A program made the position numbers and the translations under genes. A stretch of 38,400 bases of DNA from Fomitopsis serialis (lineage: Eukaryota; Basidiomycota; Agaricomycetes; Polyporales; Fomitopsidaceae). Positions within the stretch are counted from its first letter, which is position 1; each line of letters opens with the position of its first letter. The DNA lies in the NCBI RefSeq assembly GCF_022376445.1, contig NW_025955330.1, positions 1 through 38,400 of the forward strand, given 5' to 3'. The notes beneath the pieces were generated by a model that was not told the origin of the DNA, made no database searches, and saw only the letters and a program-made list of their open reading frames with translations. Positions 1 to 10,899 of the stretch are shown here, piece by piece.

Positions 1-493
1 CGGGTGATGGGAAACGATAGGGAAAGGTATCGGGTTCGGTTCTGGTTTCTTCGTCGACAGGAGTCAACGATAGGGGTTCGATCGGTGCGGGGGTTCGTTC
101 TGGACGTTTTTCAAGCGTGCGGGTAGAAGTCGATGGTTCAAGTTCGAGGGACGGGGTTCGGGAGAGGGATCGTTTCAACCCCGCGATATGGGCTTTTGCT
201 TTCGCAAATCGTGGTTGTTTCAAAAAGAACTGGGTAGTTCTCTTTTCGTCGTCGACGTTGGAACGAAAGTTCGTCCAAACGTATGTCTGGTGTTTGTTCG
301 AGAATTCGGCGTGGACGGGTTCGGTGCGTCCTTTCGAGGTGATATCAAATCGGAGGAGTTCGTCGTCCCAGAAAAGGGTTTCGTCTGCGCCTAGGCCTGG
401 CAGGTTAAGTCGGCCAGGGTCGAGGATCGGATGGCGCGTGATGGTGGTTTCGGCGGACTCGAGGATTCGAGCCCGTTCGGGAGGTTGGGTTCT
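1..493 (-). CDS. Unidentified ORF, cut by the left window edge
   Basis: A minus-strand frame stays open for about 164 codons, from just after an in-frame TAG at 496-494 to the window edge. The translation looks like protein rather than noise: an N-terminal part with FWDDELLRFDITSKG, then HQTYVWTNFRSNVDDEKR, then a K/R-rich stretch, and finally a P/T/E-rich tail (RPERTPAPIEPL). The trinucleotide cta at 494-496 reads as a tag 3' splice site, so this is probably an internal or last exon. I do not recognise the family. A retroelement gag-like protein is possible, but I see no zinc knuckle or protease motif. The plus strand is unusually G/T-rich here, which matches the P/T/E-rich minus-strand coding. 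Both ends are undetermined. Confidence 0.4.
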
Positions 494-955
494 CTACACC
501 TGAGAAGGTGGAGATGGAAGAAGAGTTCGACCTTATGTTACGCGAAGCTAGGCGAGTGGAACACTACAAGCCACAAGCTTGCAAGGCTACTAACTTCGAA
601 GAGAGGTTCTGTTTCTTAGACCTAGGAAGGACGCAAGTCCCTTCGTCCTAGTCGAGTTCCGAAGCGGTAGCGGTATGAGAAAGCTAGCGTCGATTGCTAA
701 CCAGGTCGAACTGAAGAGTCCGACCTCTACTGTACAGGTATATATACAAATGAATGAGTCTGAGTCAAGGCGTACAATAAGCATGAGTCAGGATATGTCA
801 TCGCTGACGAAGGAATCGGTAATCATGACGAAGAAAAGAGTCAGCAGGGTTCAGCTATCACATGATAGTCCGGGTGCGGTATAGTACATAACCGGTCCTC
901 ATGCACGTGAGGTGGTTAGAGATAACAAGTAAAAAGAAATGAAAATGTACGTAAC

Positions 956-1215
956 ATGGCGACTTGTAACAAGGAGGTTGACGAGGAGGACTTGGTAAAT
1001 CTTGAAAATGCGCTGCCTGTGGGTCCACCCGTGCATAAGCTCCGGTGTAGGCTTTCAGCTCTCGTCATTGTGAGTCCTTTCATACTCCTTCGCCATTGTT
1101 CTTCAACTGGTATGTATGTATCTAGGACCTCGCATTTGTCGTCCGAAGTCGCTGCAGCGGCTTGCGCTCCCCCAAAAAGATGGCTCACCCTGACAAGATG
1201 GATCTGTTGGCGTGA
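956..1215 (+). pseudogene. 3' fragment of an uncharacterised gene related to the one at 27481-28065
   Basis: Two exons are visible: 956-1069, then a 56-nt intron (1070-1125, GTGAGT...TAG), then 1126-1215 with stop TGA. The product carries EVDEEDLVNLENALP, a basic patch, LSALVI, and after the splice DLAFVVRSRCS. The gene at 27481-28065 has EVEEEDLANLERALS, a basic patch, LSVLVI, and after an intron at the same place ELALAIKHIV. Same order, same intron position, same phase: they are homologs. The upstream exons of the fuller copy (VDLRHEHEPSTDVWDVSS) are not found in the 950 bases before this copy. It is therefore either a 5'-truncated relic or a short gene starting at ATG 956 (about 67 aa). 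Function unknown. Confidence 0.45.
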
Positions 1216-1862
1216 GGATCCGTCACCCATACTGGACCTTGCATCACCGGAAAAAAATCCCGCGTACAATGATCTTCGTTGAATGGATAAAGGATATACT
1301 TGTATCATAGGTTCTTGTTCATTGTAGCTATGCTTGTTTACCTCATCGACCTCTTCGCACCGTCCCTGGCGACTTTTCTAGCTGGATCATATGGTCTTTG
1401 TCTTGATATGCTAAGTATCAGGTTTTGTAGGTTCCAAATAATACTGTACTGTTTACGGCCACTCCAGCTGGACCAGCCTGAGAATGAAGATGTCGACATT
1501 TCTGAGGCCTGAGGGTCGGTCCTGGGTCGTCGGGTGCTTCCGGAGGCGCGTGCATACGCGTCTGGTCACAAGTGACGAGACGCGTTTCCGTAACAGTCAC
1601 GCCCACTTACGCTCTCTTACGCCGTGCTATAGGACGCGAGCTTTCCTCTGGCTTTATCCACTTCGTGAGTTGGCAGTGCGCATGCAAACATATCTCTTTT
1701 CTGTGTAGTACGCACTCAATGTTCTCTGACCACATAGAACAGATCTGGTGGGTAGGTCTCGGCACGTAGGAGCGTGAGAGAGGTGGTCAACCAACAAGGT
1801 GCGTGTCTGTCGTGCCTCCAGTGTACTAGCGGAATCCAAGATAACGATTCAGACCTATTCGC
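1216..1862. other. Intergenic region upstream of MSF1
   Basis: No convincing coding signal. An ORF at 1300-1512 encodes a short hydrophobic peptide without support. The region holds the palindrome at 1556-1585 and presumably the promoter of the gene that starts at 1863. Confidence 0.5.
1556..1585. repeat. 30-nt near-perfect inverted repeat with two ACGCGT boxes
   Basis: ACGCGTCT and AGACGCGT form the outer arms, GTCAC and GTGAC the inner arms, with a single G/G mismatch and an AA loop. Each end is an ACGCGT box, the core recognised by MBF-type (Mbp1/Swi6) factors in yeasts. It lies about 280 bases upstream of the MSF1 start. Whether it is a binding site or a chance hairpin is not shown by sequence alone. 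Confidence 0.5.
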
Positions 1863-3348
1863 ATGTTGCCTTTCTTGTGGCGGATTCGCCTTGCCAAACG
1901 GCCTCTACGTTTCTTCGAGAACCGAAGGTTTCAGTCCGCTCTTGCTGCCAGTCGGCCGACAATCAATAATGTCCTTGGCAAGGAGTACCCAACTGACAAG
2001 AGGACAAACATCACACCGGCTATCATTGAAAAACTTGGACGCAACCTCTACCTACAACCGTCACATCCCCTTGATATCTTGCGTACTCTCATTGAGTCAC
2101 ACTTCAGCAACTTCACCGCACACTCGGGCTTTTCTCCCATCGTGACGCCTGCGAAGAACTTCGACGACTTAGGTTTCCCAGCGGACCACCCTGGTCGTGC
2201 GCTCAGCGATAGCTATTACATCAACGATGGTCTCATGCTCCGAACGCACACGTCGGCGCATGAAGTGGAAGTCTTCGCCCGGGGAGACCGGCGCTGGCTA
2301 CTAACCTCGGACGTCTATCGTCGGGACGAGATCGACTCGACGCACTATCCTGTCTTTCACCAGATGGAGGGCGCTCGCGTGTTCAGCTCGAGTCAGGAGG
2401 GCGTGGACGAGGCGGAGGCAGACAACGCACGTCTCTCGGCACACCTCGCGCAGTCGAACATCGTCATCGAGGATGTTCCGCATTCGTCCTCCACGAATCC
2501 AATACCAGGCATCCATTCTACAGAACACGCGGAACGTATGGTCCTGAACCTCAAGTTGTCGCTGAACAGCCTCATGCTGGCGCTATTTGGCGGGCGCGCG
2601 GGTTCAGCGGAGGAGCCGCTGCGGGTGCGCTGGATCGAAGCTTACTTCCCTTTCACTAGTCCAAGTTTCGAAGTCGAGGTGTTCTTCCATGGCAAGTGGT
2701 TGGAGATTTTAGGCTGCGGTTTGGTTCAACAGCGAACCCTCCAACTGGCCAGTGAGAGTCATAGTGCAATTCATCTTAATCTCCTTTCCTCACTTCGTCC
2801 CCAGATATCCCTCATGACGTGAGCTGGGCATTCGGTTTGGGCCTGGAGCGTATTGCCATGATTTTGTTCGCGATACCCGATATTCGGCTGTTCTGGTCGA
2901 CTGACCCTCGCTTCTTGGGTCAATTCACGCCGGGCAAGATCTCGACCTTCAAGCCGTACTCAAGATATCCGCCATGTTACAGGGACGTCAGCTTCTGGCT
3001 ACCTTACCAGGGTCTACACGACAACGACATCTTCGACCTCATAAGAGATGCCGTCGGCGACCTGGCGGAAGATGTCAAGATGGTAAGCCACGGTCTTACT
3101 GTCGATGTGGTACTTCGCTAAGCTTCCTCTCATCACAGATTGATAGCTTCACTCATCCAAAGACCCAGCGGACCAGTCGGTGCTACCGAATAAATTACAG
3201 ATCAATGGACAGGCAAGTATCCAGCCTGTCATCAGTATGCTCTCTTGACGATATACGCGCCAGGTCCTTGTCAAACGACGAAGCCAGTGTCCTGCATGCT
3301 GGAGTCATCACACAGCTCAAAGAAAAATTCGGAGTCGAGGTTCGTTAA
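1863..3348 (+). CDS. MSF1: Mitochondrial phenylalanyl-tRNA synthetase (FARS2/MSF1 type)
   Basis: Charges mitochondrial tRNA-Phe with phenylalanine as a single-chain enzyme. Exons 1863-2751, 2805-3082, 3139-3212 and 3264-3348 join to 441 aa. The start at 1863 gives a basic N-terminus ([14 protein letters not shown]) fitting a mitochondrial presequence. Visible landmarks are RTHTSAHE (about 127-134), the class II motif 2 region [20 protein letters not shown] (150-169), the glycine motif LEILGCG, and motif 3 [12 protein letters not shown] (about 307-318). The C-terminal third reads as the ferredoxin-fold anticodon-binding domain ([30 protein letters not shown]). Intron 3 (3213-3263) begins with GC: AG|GCAAGT is the typical GC-AG donor, and removing it restores the family spacing. 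Its 51 nt keep frame if retained. The gene converges on MGE1, with only about 108 bases between the stops. Confidence 0.95.
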
Positions 3349-3456
3349 TTAGGTATCATCAATGCCGTAATGTATGCTCTACCAGAGCCCCACTGCTACC
3401 AATCGCGCTGCATATACACGACGATCGCATCCTCCCCCACTCCCTGCCGATCATGA

Positions 3457-4274
3457 CTATGACCGGTCTTGTACAACGCCGACCTGCGCTGCACGCAAAA
3501 CACGATCCTTGATCGTGTACCCAATCTTTTGGCAGTCAAACACGGTGCCGGGCTCCTTGTCAGGGATCGGCGCCTGGTAGAGAGCTTCATGCCGGTTCGG
3601 GTCGAATTTGTCACCGGTCGGGTCGAACGGCTTCACGCTGTATTTGAAGAGAGTCTGCAGAAGCAGTCGATGTGTCATCTCGACTCCGGTGTATAACTCG
3701 TTAAGGTGAGCCTCTGCCGGTTTGTCAGCCGGCGCTGCGGGGGTGGACGGCTGTGACGACGCGTCGCCGGTGGATGAAGGGGAAGAGAGGGCGGATTGCG
3801 GGACGGATTTTAGCGCGAGCGCAAGGACGTCAACAGTCTCGAGAAGGTCGGAGGCGAAGCGCGAAATGGCAAAGTCTTTCGTTTGCTCCTTGTCCCTCGC
3901 AGCATTACGCTGCAGGTTCAGGAAGTCTGCCTGAAGATACCGTAACCGGCTCTGATGGGAAGATAGGACGAATCAGCATTGCACAGAAGACACAACGCCG
4001 GACAGCGCACAGTCAGGTCGACGACTTCAGCCTCTTTCTTCTTCAACTTCTCCCCTATCTCCGATGTTGCGGACGATGTGCTGGCAGCTTCGCCCTCCCC
4101 CTCTGCCTTGGCCTCGGACGCCTCGCTTGTACCCGACTTGTCGTCTGAGTAGTACCGGACGCCAGCTGTGGCTGCTCTCCGGCGCGCGGCAGACAGCGCG
4201 GTTCTCGTCGCTCCTCGGACGGGGACGGTATTCCTACAGGAGCGGAACATTTGAAAGGCCTGTGCGCTGTTCAT
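3457..4274 (-). CDS. MGE1: Mitochondrial GrpE, nucleotide exchange factor for Hsp70
   Basis: GrpE homolog of the mitochondrial matrix; it releases ADP from Ssc1-type Hsp70 during protein import and folding. Two exons, 4274-4011 and 3951-3457, are joined across a 59-nt intron (3952-4010, donor GTGCGC) and give 252 aa. The first 50 residues are rich in R/A/S and end in RYYSDD, a typical matrix-targeting sequence. A low-complexity E/A/S linker leads into a coiled coil (EIGEKLKKKEAEVVDLT). Next comes the conserved SRLRYLQADFLNLQRN joined over the intron. The C-terminal beta domain ends FDPNRHEALYQAP, then VFDCQKIGYTIKDRVLRAAQVGV. An in-frame ATG at 4373 would add 33 residues; I prefer 4274 because the DNA just upstream is pyrimidine-rich like a leader. 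Confidence 0.95.
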
Positions 4275-4713
4275 GGCGGGCAGTCGTGGGCTAGTATGCA
4301 AGAGGCGAGGGAGCAGGTTAATGTGTGTGGTGGACAAGACGCCAGCGGTCTGACGAGAGCAATGAGACGGCAAGCGTACCCAAATTTTGGCTGAGGGCGG
4401 GCGTGGGACAGTTCACGTGCGTCTCAGGAATATTACCGTGGATGCTCTATATACGATTTGGAGCCTGTCTTGGTCTGAGTCTCAGACTCTCTTCTACATC
4501 CCCCGAGTCACCGTCTCCAGCCCATGCAGCGCGCGTAGCACCAGCGCCGTACTGTCCAGCTATCGCGCGCTCGTGTCGTCGCCTGGCACTTGGGAACTCA
4601 CTGCAGCGCGTGTACGATACTAGTTCCTCAAAAGGAAATCGATGCGATATATTTCTCTTCGATCTCTCAGGGTGTTTAACCCGCTCCTTCCCTCTTACCC
4701 CCACCATCGTACG
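4275..4713. promoter_or_regulatory. Divergent promoter region between MGE1 and ADE3
   Basis: About 440 bases separate two head-to-head starts, so both genes must draw on this stretch. It contains a TATA-like CTATATA at about 4446 and a long pyrimidine-rich leader (CTCCTTCCCTCTTACCCCC) directly before the ADE3 start. A long reading frame crosses the region, but it is only the open upstream extension of ADE3 exon 2's frame. Confidence 0.45.
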
Positions 4714-7700
4714 ATGGCCTCAGCCGCAGGCGCGAAAATCATCGACGGTGTTGCCATCGCAAAGTAAGCGAGTTACGACGTCGAGCATAGTGTACTATCT
4801 GCTCATTCCGTACTCGTGTGTACGAAGGTCGATCCGCGATGAGGTCGCCGCGCAGATCCGCGCTCTGCAGGATCAGCATCCTCGCTTCCAGCCGCAGCTT
4901 GCCATCATACAGGCTGGCGCGCGTCCAGACTCGGCGGTGTATGTACGCATGAAGGCCAAGGCCGCCGAGGAGGTCGGCATCAACTTCAAGCACATCACCA
5001 TCCCTGGCGAAACCGAGGTCGATGAGGTTGTCGATATCGTGAAGAAGCTGAATGACGAACAGACCGTCAGCGGGATCTTGGTCCAGCTCCCCCTCGGTGA
5101 TCATGTGGGTGCTGACGGTGAGCGGACTGTCACGGAGGCCGTTAGCCCCGAGAAGGATGTCGATGGGTTCGTGTGCCCAAACGTGCATTATGTGCATAAC
5201 TAACGCGATTCGCGCAGGTTCCACGCCTATAACATCGGACACCTCTCTTCTCGCGCGTCCGACCCATTGTTCACCCCATGCACTCCCACGGGTGTGATTC
5301 GGCTGTTGGAATCTACTGGTGTTTCTATTGCTGGCTCCCAGGCGGTCGTCCTTGGGCGTAGCGATATCGTTGGAAGCCCCGTCGCAGCTATGCTGAGGAA
5401 CCGCGATGCTACTGTCACTCAGTGTCACAGTCGTACGAAGAATCTCCCGGAAATTGTGAGGTCGGCCGACATTCTCGTCTCTGCAATTGGCAAGCCCGAG
5501 TTTGTCCAAGGCTCGTGGTTGAAGCCAGGCGCAGTCGTAATCGACGTTGGCACGAACTACATCCCCGATGCCACGAAGAAGTCAGGTCAGCGCCTCGTCG
5601 GGGACGTCCACTTTGCTTCCGCATCTGCTGTCGCGTCCTACATCACTCCCGTACCTGGAGGCGTAGGTCCGATGACGGTCGCAATGCTGATGGCGAATAC
5701 CCTTCGTTCGGCCGAGCGCCTTTGGCAGAAGGAGCGCGACCTGAAGCTGAAGCCCCTGAAATTGGATATCCTAGCCAAGGTTCCGAGCGATATTGAGATC
5801 GCCATGGCCCAGACGCCGAAGCCAGTCGCCCAGCTTGCGTACGAAATCGGTCTGCAACCTGATGAGGTCGAGAGCTACGGCAAGTACAAGGCGAAGGTGG
5901 AATTGGGTGTCTTGGACCGCTTGGCCCATCGCAAAGACGGCAAGTACATCTGCGTTTCTGGGTGAGTTCAAGTGCTGTGATTGTAACTGTCTGGTTCTGA
6001 CATGCGAGAAGTATAACGCCAACGCCGCTCGGCGAGGGTAAGTCCACCACGACCATTGGTCTGGCGCAGGCCCTTGGAGCGCACCTCGGTCGTCCGGCGT
6101 TTGCTTGCGTTCGTCAACCTAGTCAGGGTCCTACGTTCGGTATCAAGGGCGGCGCGGCTGGTGGAGGATACAGCCAGGTCATCCCCATGGACGAGGTGCG
6201 TTTACCAATGTTACGTCTAGCATCATCTGAATCAATAGTCGTCAGTTCAACCTGCATTTGACCGGCGACATCCATGCTGTTACCGCAGCAAACAACTTGC
6301 TCGGTGAGTGCATTGAGTCATGCCACAGACTTATTGCTGATATGGAATATAGCTGCCGCATTGGATGCCCGTATGTTCCATGAGGCCACCCAGTCTGACA
6401 AGGTAATGCGTCATGCTAGTCATATGAATGTATCTCACTCTCCGCCAGGCTCTGTACTCACGTCTCGTCCCTGCCAAAAAGGGCAAGCGTGAATTCGCAC
6501 CTCTTATGTTCAAGCGTCTGAAGAAGCTCGGCATCGACAAGACGAACCCTGATGACCTCACGCCAGAGGAGATTAACCGCTTTGCGCGCCTCGACGTGGA
6601 CACCGACACCATCACTTGGAACCGTGTCCTCGACGTCAACGACCGTTTCCTCCGGAAGATTACTGTCGGTCAAGCACCGAGCGAGCAGGGTCATGAGCGT
6701 GTTACAGGCTTCGACATCTCCGTCGCCAGTGAGTGTATGGCGGTACTGGCATTGACGACGAGTCTCGAGGACATGCGTGAGCGGCTCGGTGCGATGGTCG
6801 TCGCTACGAGCAAGCGCGGGGACCCTATCACTGCTGACGACATTGGTGTCGGCGGTGCTCTGGCTGTCCTCATGAAGGACGCGATCAAGCCAAATTTGAT
6901 GCAGACCTTGGAGGTATGGCAAACTTCCCGGCAATGTTAATTCTATACTGAGAGTATTGTAGGGTACTCCCGTCTTCGTACACGCCGGACCGTTCGCCAA
7001 CATCGCGCACGGTAACTCTTCCATCTTGGCGGACAGAGTCGCTTTGAAGCTGGCTGGCACTGAAGAGGGCGATTCGTCGGACCGTGTCGGATATGTTCTG
7101 ACAGAAGGTGGCTTCGGAGCTGACATGGGACTGGAGAAGTTCTGCAACATCAAGTGCCGAACCAGTGGCTTGAAGCCTGATGCAGTCATCATCGTTGCGA
7201 CGACCCGTGCGTTGAAGATGCATGGCGGAGGACCAGACGTGACCCCTGGAAAGGCGCTTCACGAGACGTACACCAAGGAAAATCTGAGAACTCTGGAGGA
7301 GGGCTGCAAGAACCTCGTCAAGCACATCCAGAACTCGCGGAAGTTCGGCTTGAAGGTTATTGTCGCTATCAACCAGTTCTCGTAAGTAGTCCTGTTTCGT
7401 GGTCTAAAATCGTAAGCTGAGGAGCGCTGCCAGCTCCGACACGCCTGCCGAACTTGACCTCGTCCGTCAACAGTCGCTCGCCGGAGGTGCCGATGCCGCG
7501 GTTGTCAGCAACCACTGGGCAGAAGGTGGTGCCGGCGCGCGTGCGTTGGCTGAGGCCGTCATCGCGACCTGCGAAGGGCCGTCTGACTTCAAGTTCCTGT
7601 ACGACCTCAATCTTCCGATCGCGGACAAGATTTTAGCAATCTGCAAGGAAGTCTACGGCGCAGATGGTATCGACCTGAGCGAGGCTGCGCAGAAGCAAAT

Positions 7701-8127
7701 CGAGACTTACACTCTCCAAGGCTTCGGCGACCTCACCAGTGAGTAGATATCCCCTTGGACCAGTGAACGTCTGACAACCCATGGTTTGTTCGACTAGTTT
7801 GCATGGCCAAGACACAGTACTCGTTCTCTCACGACCCGAAGAAGAAAAACGTTGCGTCCGGTGAGTCCAATCATGGTCCGACGAATCAGTACAGCACTGA
7901 ATGCGTCCCGCCAGGCTTCACTGTTCCCATTCGTGAGGTTCGCTTGTCGGCTGGTGCAGGGTTCTTGTATCCCCTGTGTGGTGACATGCAGACAATGCCA
8001 GGTCTTGGAACACGTCCAGGTATGTTTTAAATGCAACCCAGCCTATCGCAGACCTGCTCACTGTATGGTAGGCTTCTGGGAAGTTGGCCTCGACCCTGAG
8101 ACTGGCAGGGTTGTCGGCCTGTTCTAG
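4714..8127 (+). CDS. ADE3: C1-tetrahydrofolate synthase, trifunctional, cytosolic type
   Basis: Interconverts one-carbon units on tetrahydrofolate (dehydrogenase, cyclohydrolase, 10-formyl-THF synthetase) for purine, thymidylate and methionine synthesis. Twelve exons: 4714-4763, 4828-5166, 5218-5961, 6012-6195, 6246-6303, 6353-6402, 6449-6913, 6963-7381, 7434-7738, 7798-7860, 7915-8019, 8072-8127. They join in frame to 945 aa, the usual family length. The N-terminal third carries the dehydrogenase/cyclohydrolase fold: [13 protein letters not shown] with catalytic Tyr and Lys, [27 protein letters not shown]. The rest is formate-THF ligase with the ATP loop [43 protein letters not shown], and MPGLGTRP near the end. 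There is no mitochondrial presequence, so the product is probably cytosolic. No frameshift is needed anywhere, in contrast to several genes further right. Confidence 0.97.
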
Positions 8128-8488
8128 ACGCACAAACAAGATCGCTAGACTCCATCTTCATCAGATCGGCTCTAGACAAGCAATACACCGTCTCAACACG
8201 GGACTGCATACCGTTCAACACGGGAGCGCAGGCGGGCTTCATCGCCCCGGCGAGCTGTTGTAGTCAGTGTGTCATGGCGGGGCTTCAGCTTCGAGAGCAC
8301 GCCGAGAGAATGGGACGTAGTGGATGCCGGAGCGGGAGTTGTTACACCAGTTGTGCGTGTAGGTCATGTGTATGTAGAATCCTACGAGGAATTCCAGATG
8401 TCGGGCCATCGCAGTACATATGTCTGCTGCACTGATGATGCCGATGCATACTTTGTCCGCAAAATGGAAGTAGAAGTCATCGTCCGTA
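8128..8488. other. Intergenic, between convergent 3' ends
   Basis: Separates the stops of ADE3 (+) and the PNGase A gene (-). I see no gene here; it should hold the two 3' UTRs and poly(A) sites. Confidence 0.5.
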
Positions 8489-10899
8489 CTACTTTCCCCC
8501 TGGCAGCCTCGGCTTAGCCATCACTCCCTGTGACAGTGGGGCGGACAGCGGAAGCATGAAGGGACTGCTGCCCGAAAGCGAACCGCCGATGCTGTCATAA
8601 GTGACATTGTTGTCTGCAGCGCCGACGTTCCGCCAGTACGTGTCACCGTCGGAATCGACATAGTTGAATGTGTTGTTGTTCGTGCCATTGCCGTAGTTGC
8701 CGTTGGACGAAACGACGAAGTACGAGGCTGTGGAAGATATCAGCGCCAGAAATCCGCGCGGTAGGCTCCAGGACAACTCACTTGCAACCTGCCGCTCGTT
8801 GATCGTGGATCCTAGGATGAAGGGACTCGGCGAGGAGACGCGATTGTATGAATGGTCAAAATCGGCAGTCCCTAATACATATCGCGTGAGCGAATAGTCA
8901 TGTGCAGTGAGAGAGTATTTACACGAGTCGTAATTGTCATCCAAGTAGGTCATGTTGATGTACAGGGGGTAGGAGAAGTCATCACTCAATGCCGGGACCC
9001 CGTTGTGCGTGGACAGGAAGGAGCCCGTGGCGGTTTGCGCGACATTCTACAATGGTGCAAAGCCTCAGGTCACGAACACTCGTTCTGTCTTGCGGGCACT
9101 CACGTTCACCAACAAGTTGTCCATGTAGTACTGCGTGTTGGAGTACTCCAGGTCTTGCGTCCAGATGACGGAGGTATGCTGTCCGCTCCCACTCGTGAAC
9201 TCTGACTGGATCTGGATGCTGTGCTTAGCAGTCACAGTGACTGTCAAATCGCCGTTGTCGCCGACAGTTCCCGTAGTCGACGTCTCAGCATATGGCTCCA
9301 CATTGTACACGGTGATGTTGCCAGTAGTTGGGCCTGACGACGAGTCCGTCACCACCTGCAGGTTACCCGATACATACCAATTGTCGTTGATGGTATGGTT
9401 GGTTTCGGCCGACACAACATCGATGCTGATGTTGTGCGGCTGGCCGTCAGTGAGGACGGGTACGAAGGGCGTGAGGTCGATGAAGTAGGTTGGGAGGTCC
9501 AGGGCGCCGTATGACGTGATGGGCCTAGAGAAATTGTCTTTACGAGGAAACGAGACACACTAAGGAGTACTGACCTCCAGGCTGTGGGTGAATCCCCCCT
9601 GTGAAGATTACAGCGTATCTAGACAAGCAGAGTCAGGCTCTCGGTTTCTCGCCATGGAGTGACATACGGGAACGCTACGCCGCTACTTGACCATCCACAG
9701 CATGCGAACCTCACGAATGGTCCGTTGCCGTAGGTGAGGCCACTTGGGAGGTCACCCAAGTAGTCATTGGCCACGTTGTAATACTAGCGGGGCTATCAGC
9801 TAACTACTGCGTCCCGCACCCTGTCGACACGTACCCAGAACTCCTCGTTGCCGTTACCAGATGCGTACAGCTCAGCATAGATTGCAACGGCATTTTGCGG
9901 GACAGTCACGTTCAACTAGGTGGGCCTGTCACTGAGAAAAGTCGCGGTGCAGGAATAGCAACGTACGAAAAGGTAGGAGGGACGGATGCGTCGTCCCCAG
10001 TATTATTAGCAGCGTGGTCACAGGGATGATTGTGTTAGCCCGAGGTGCTGACGGATACTCGTCGGACGACGCGTAGAACGTGGCAGTGAGCGTAGCTGAA
10101 TCTCACACATGCATAAATCACTTGATGAGAAGGCCGCAGCACTTACTGGCATACTGGCCGTTGAGCCCAGTCGCAAGTATGTTGTCTAGTTCCAAAATGA
10201 AGGTACCCGGTTCCGAAAAGAGCGGAAGGTAGCGAGTCGCGTCCTTGAGGTATGTCCAAATAATACCGTCCGTAGTAGGCTCCGGCGTGGAGGTTCGCCA
10301 GACTGTGGATAAGTCAGGATATCTTCAGAACGTCCCCAGTACCACAAAACTGACTCTCGACGTTTTGGAAGGTGAAAATTCCTGAAGAAGAGTATAAGCA
10401 CTGGCCCGGATGATATCCAAAAGGAGGCGAATTTCACCCAGCCGGTCATACTGAGTTCCGTTGGAAGTCACAGTAAAGTTGAGACTGATGCCAGCCCACG
10501 AACCGACTGCCCCACAATCCGTCGGTGGACTAGAACCTCTTTGAGCTCAGTCCGCTCAAGTTGGTCGCGCTATGACGTACGTGTATTGCACAATCTCTGG
10601 ACTGCAACACGGCCCATTGAAAGGCATGAGCATCATTGACTTCAATCATTCACAAATATTACTCACTCTCCGTAAGAATTCCCGAATGTACGCCTTCAAA
10701 GTACAACTGCTTTAGCAAGATGGGATGCATGGATTGCATCTGGCACGCACTCGAGGATCTGTATGGTGCACTGCTGAGCGCTCGAGGGCACTAGCAACGG
10801 GGGTGGCTGCGCGACCTGGAAATCAACAAGTACCGCCGCATACGACGCCCGCGCGAGGAGGAGGCCTGCGCCCAGACTCTGCACAAGCCATGTCCACAT
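8489..10899 (-). CDS. Secreted PNGase A-type glycopeptidase, with several 1-nt frameshifts as given
   Basis: Peptide-N4-(N-acetyl-glucosaminyl)asparagine amidase A family: removes N-glycans from glycopeptides, outside the cell or in the secretory path. The N-terminus MWTWLVQSLGAGLLLARASYA is a signal peptide. I find 13 exons with 12 introns of 49-65 nt. Family landmarks in order: CTIQILERTFGNSYG, GISLNFTVTSNGTQYDRLG, VEIWRTSTPEPT, IIWTYLKDATRYL, VPQNAVAIYAELYASGNGNE, YAVIFTGG, ITSYGALDLPTYFIDLT, NWYVSGNLQVV, TADFDHSYNR. Six positions need one extra base to stay in frame: near 10013, 9915, 9715, 9697, 9680 and 9587, each at a short run of one base. With these allowed the protein would be about 590 aa. 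Splice sites and family residues are otherwise intact, so consensus error is more likely than true decay, but a young pseudogene is not excluded. Confidence 0.85.

Noticed and set aside
514..651. 45-codon plus-strand peptide EEEFDLMLREARRVEHYKP...
   Set aside because: Looks protein-like but is too short and isolated to call; mentioned with the left-edge ORF.
4325..5203. 292-codon ORF overlapping ADE3
   Set aside because: Only its second half is coding (ADE3 exon 2). The first part is the open upstream region and intron 1 read through.
4739..5509. 256-codon minus-strand ORF across ADE3
   Set aside because: Antisense shadow of conserved ADE3 exons; no family signal.
6458..7192. 244-codon minus-strand ORF across ADE3
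   Set aside because: Antisense to the formate-THF ligase domain, open because of codon bias.
9916..9966. In-frame stop in PNGase A after SDRPT, suggesting a nonsense mutation
   Set aside because: That reading needs a 35-nt intron. Moving the acceptor to CCTAG gives a normal 51-nt intron, and the stop falls inside it.
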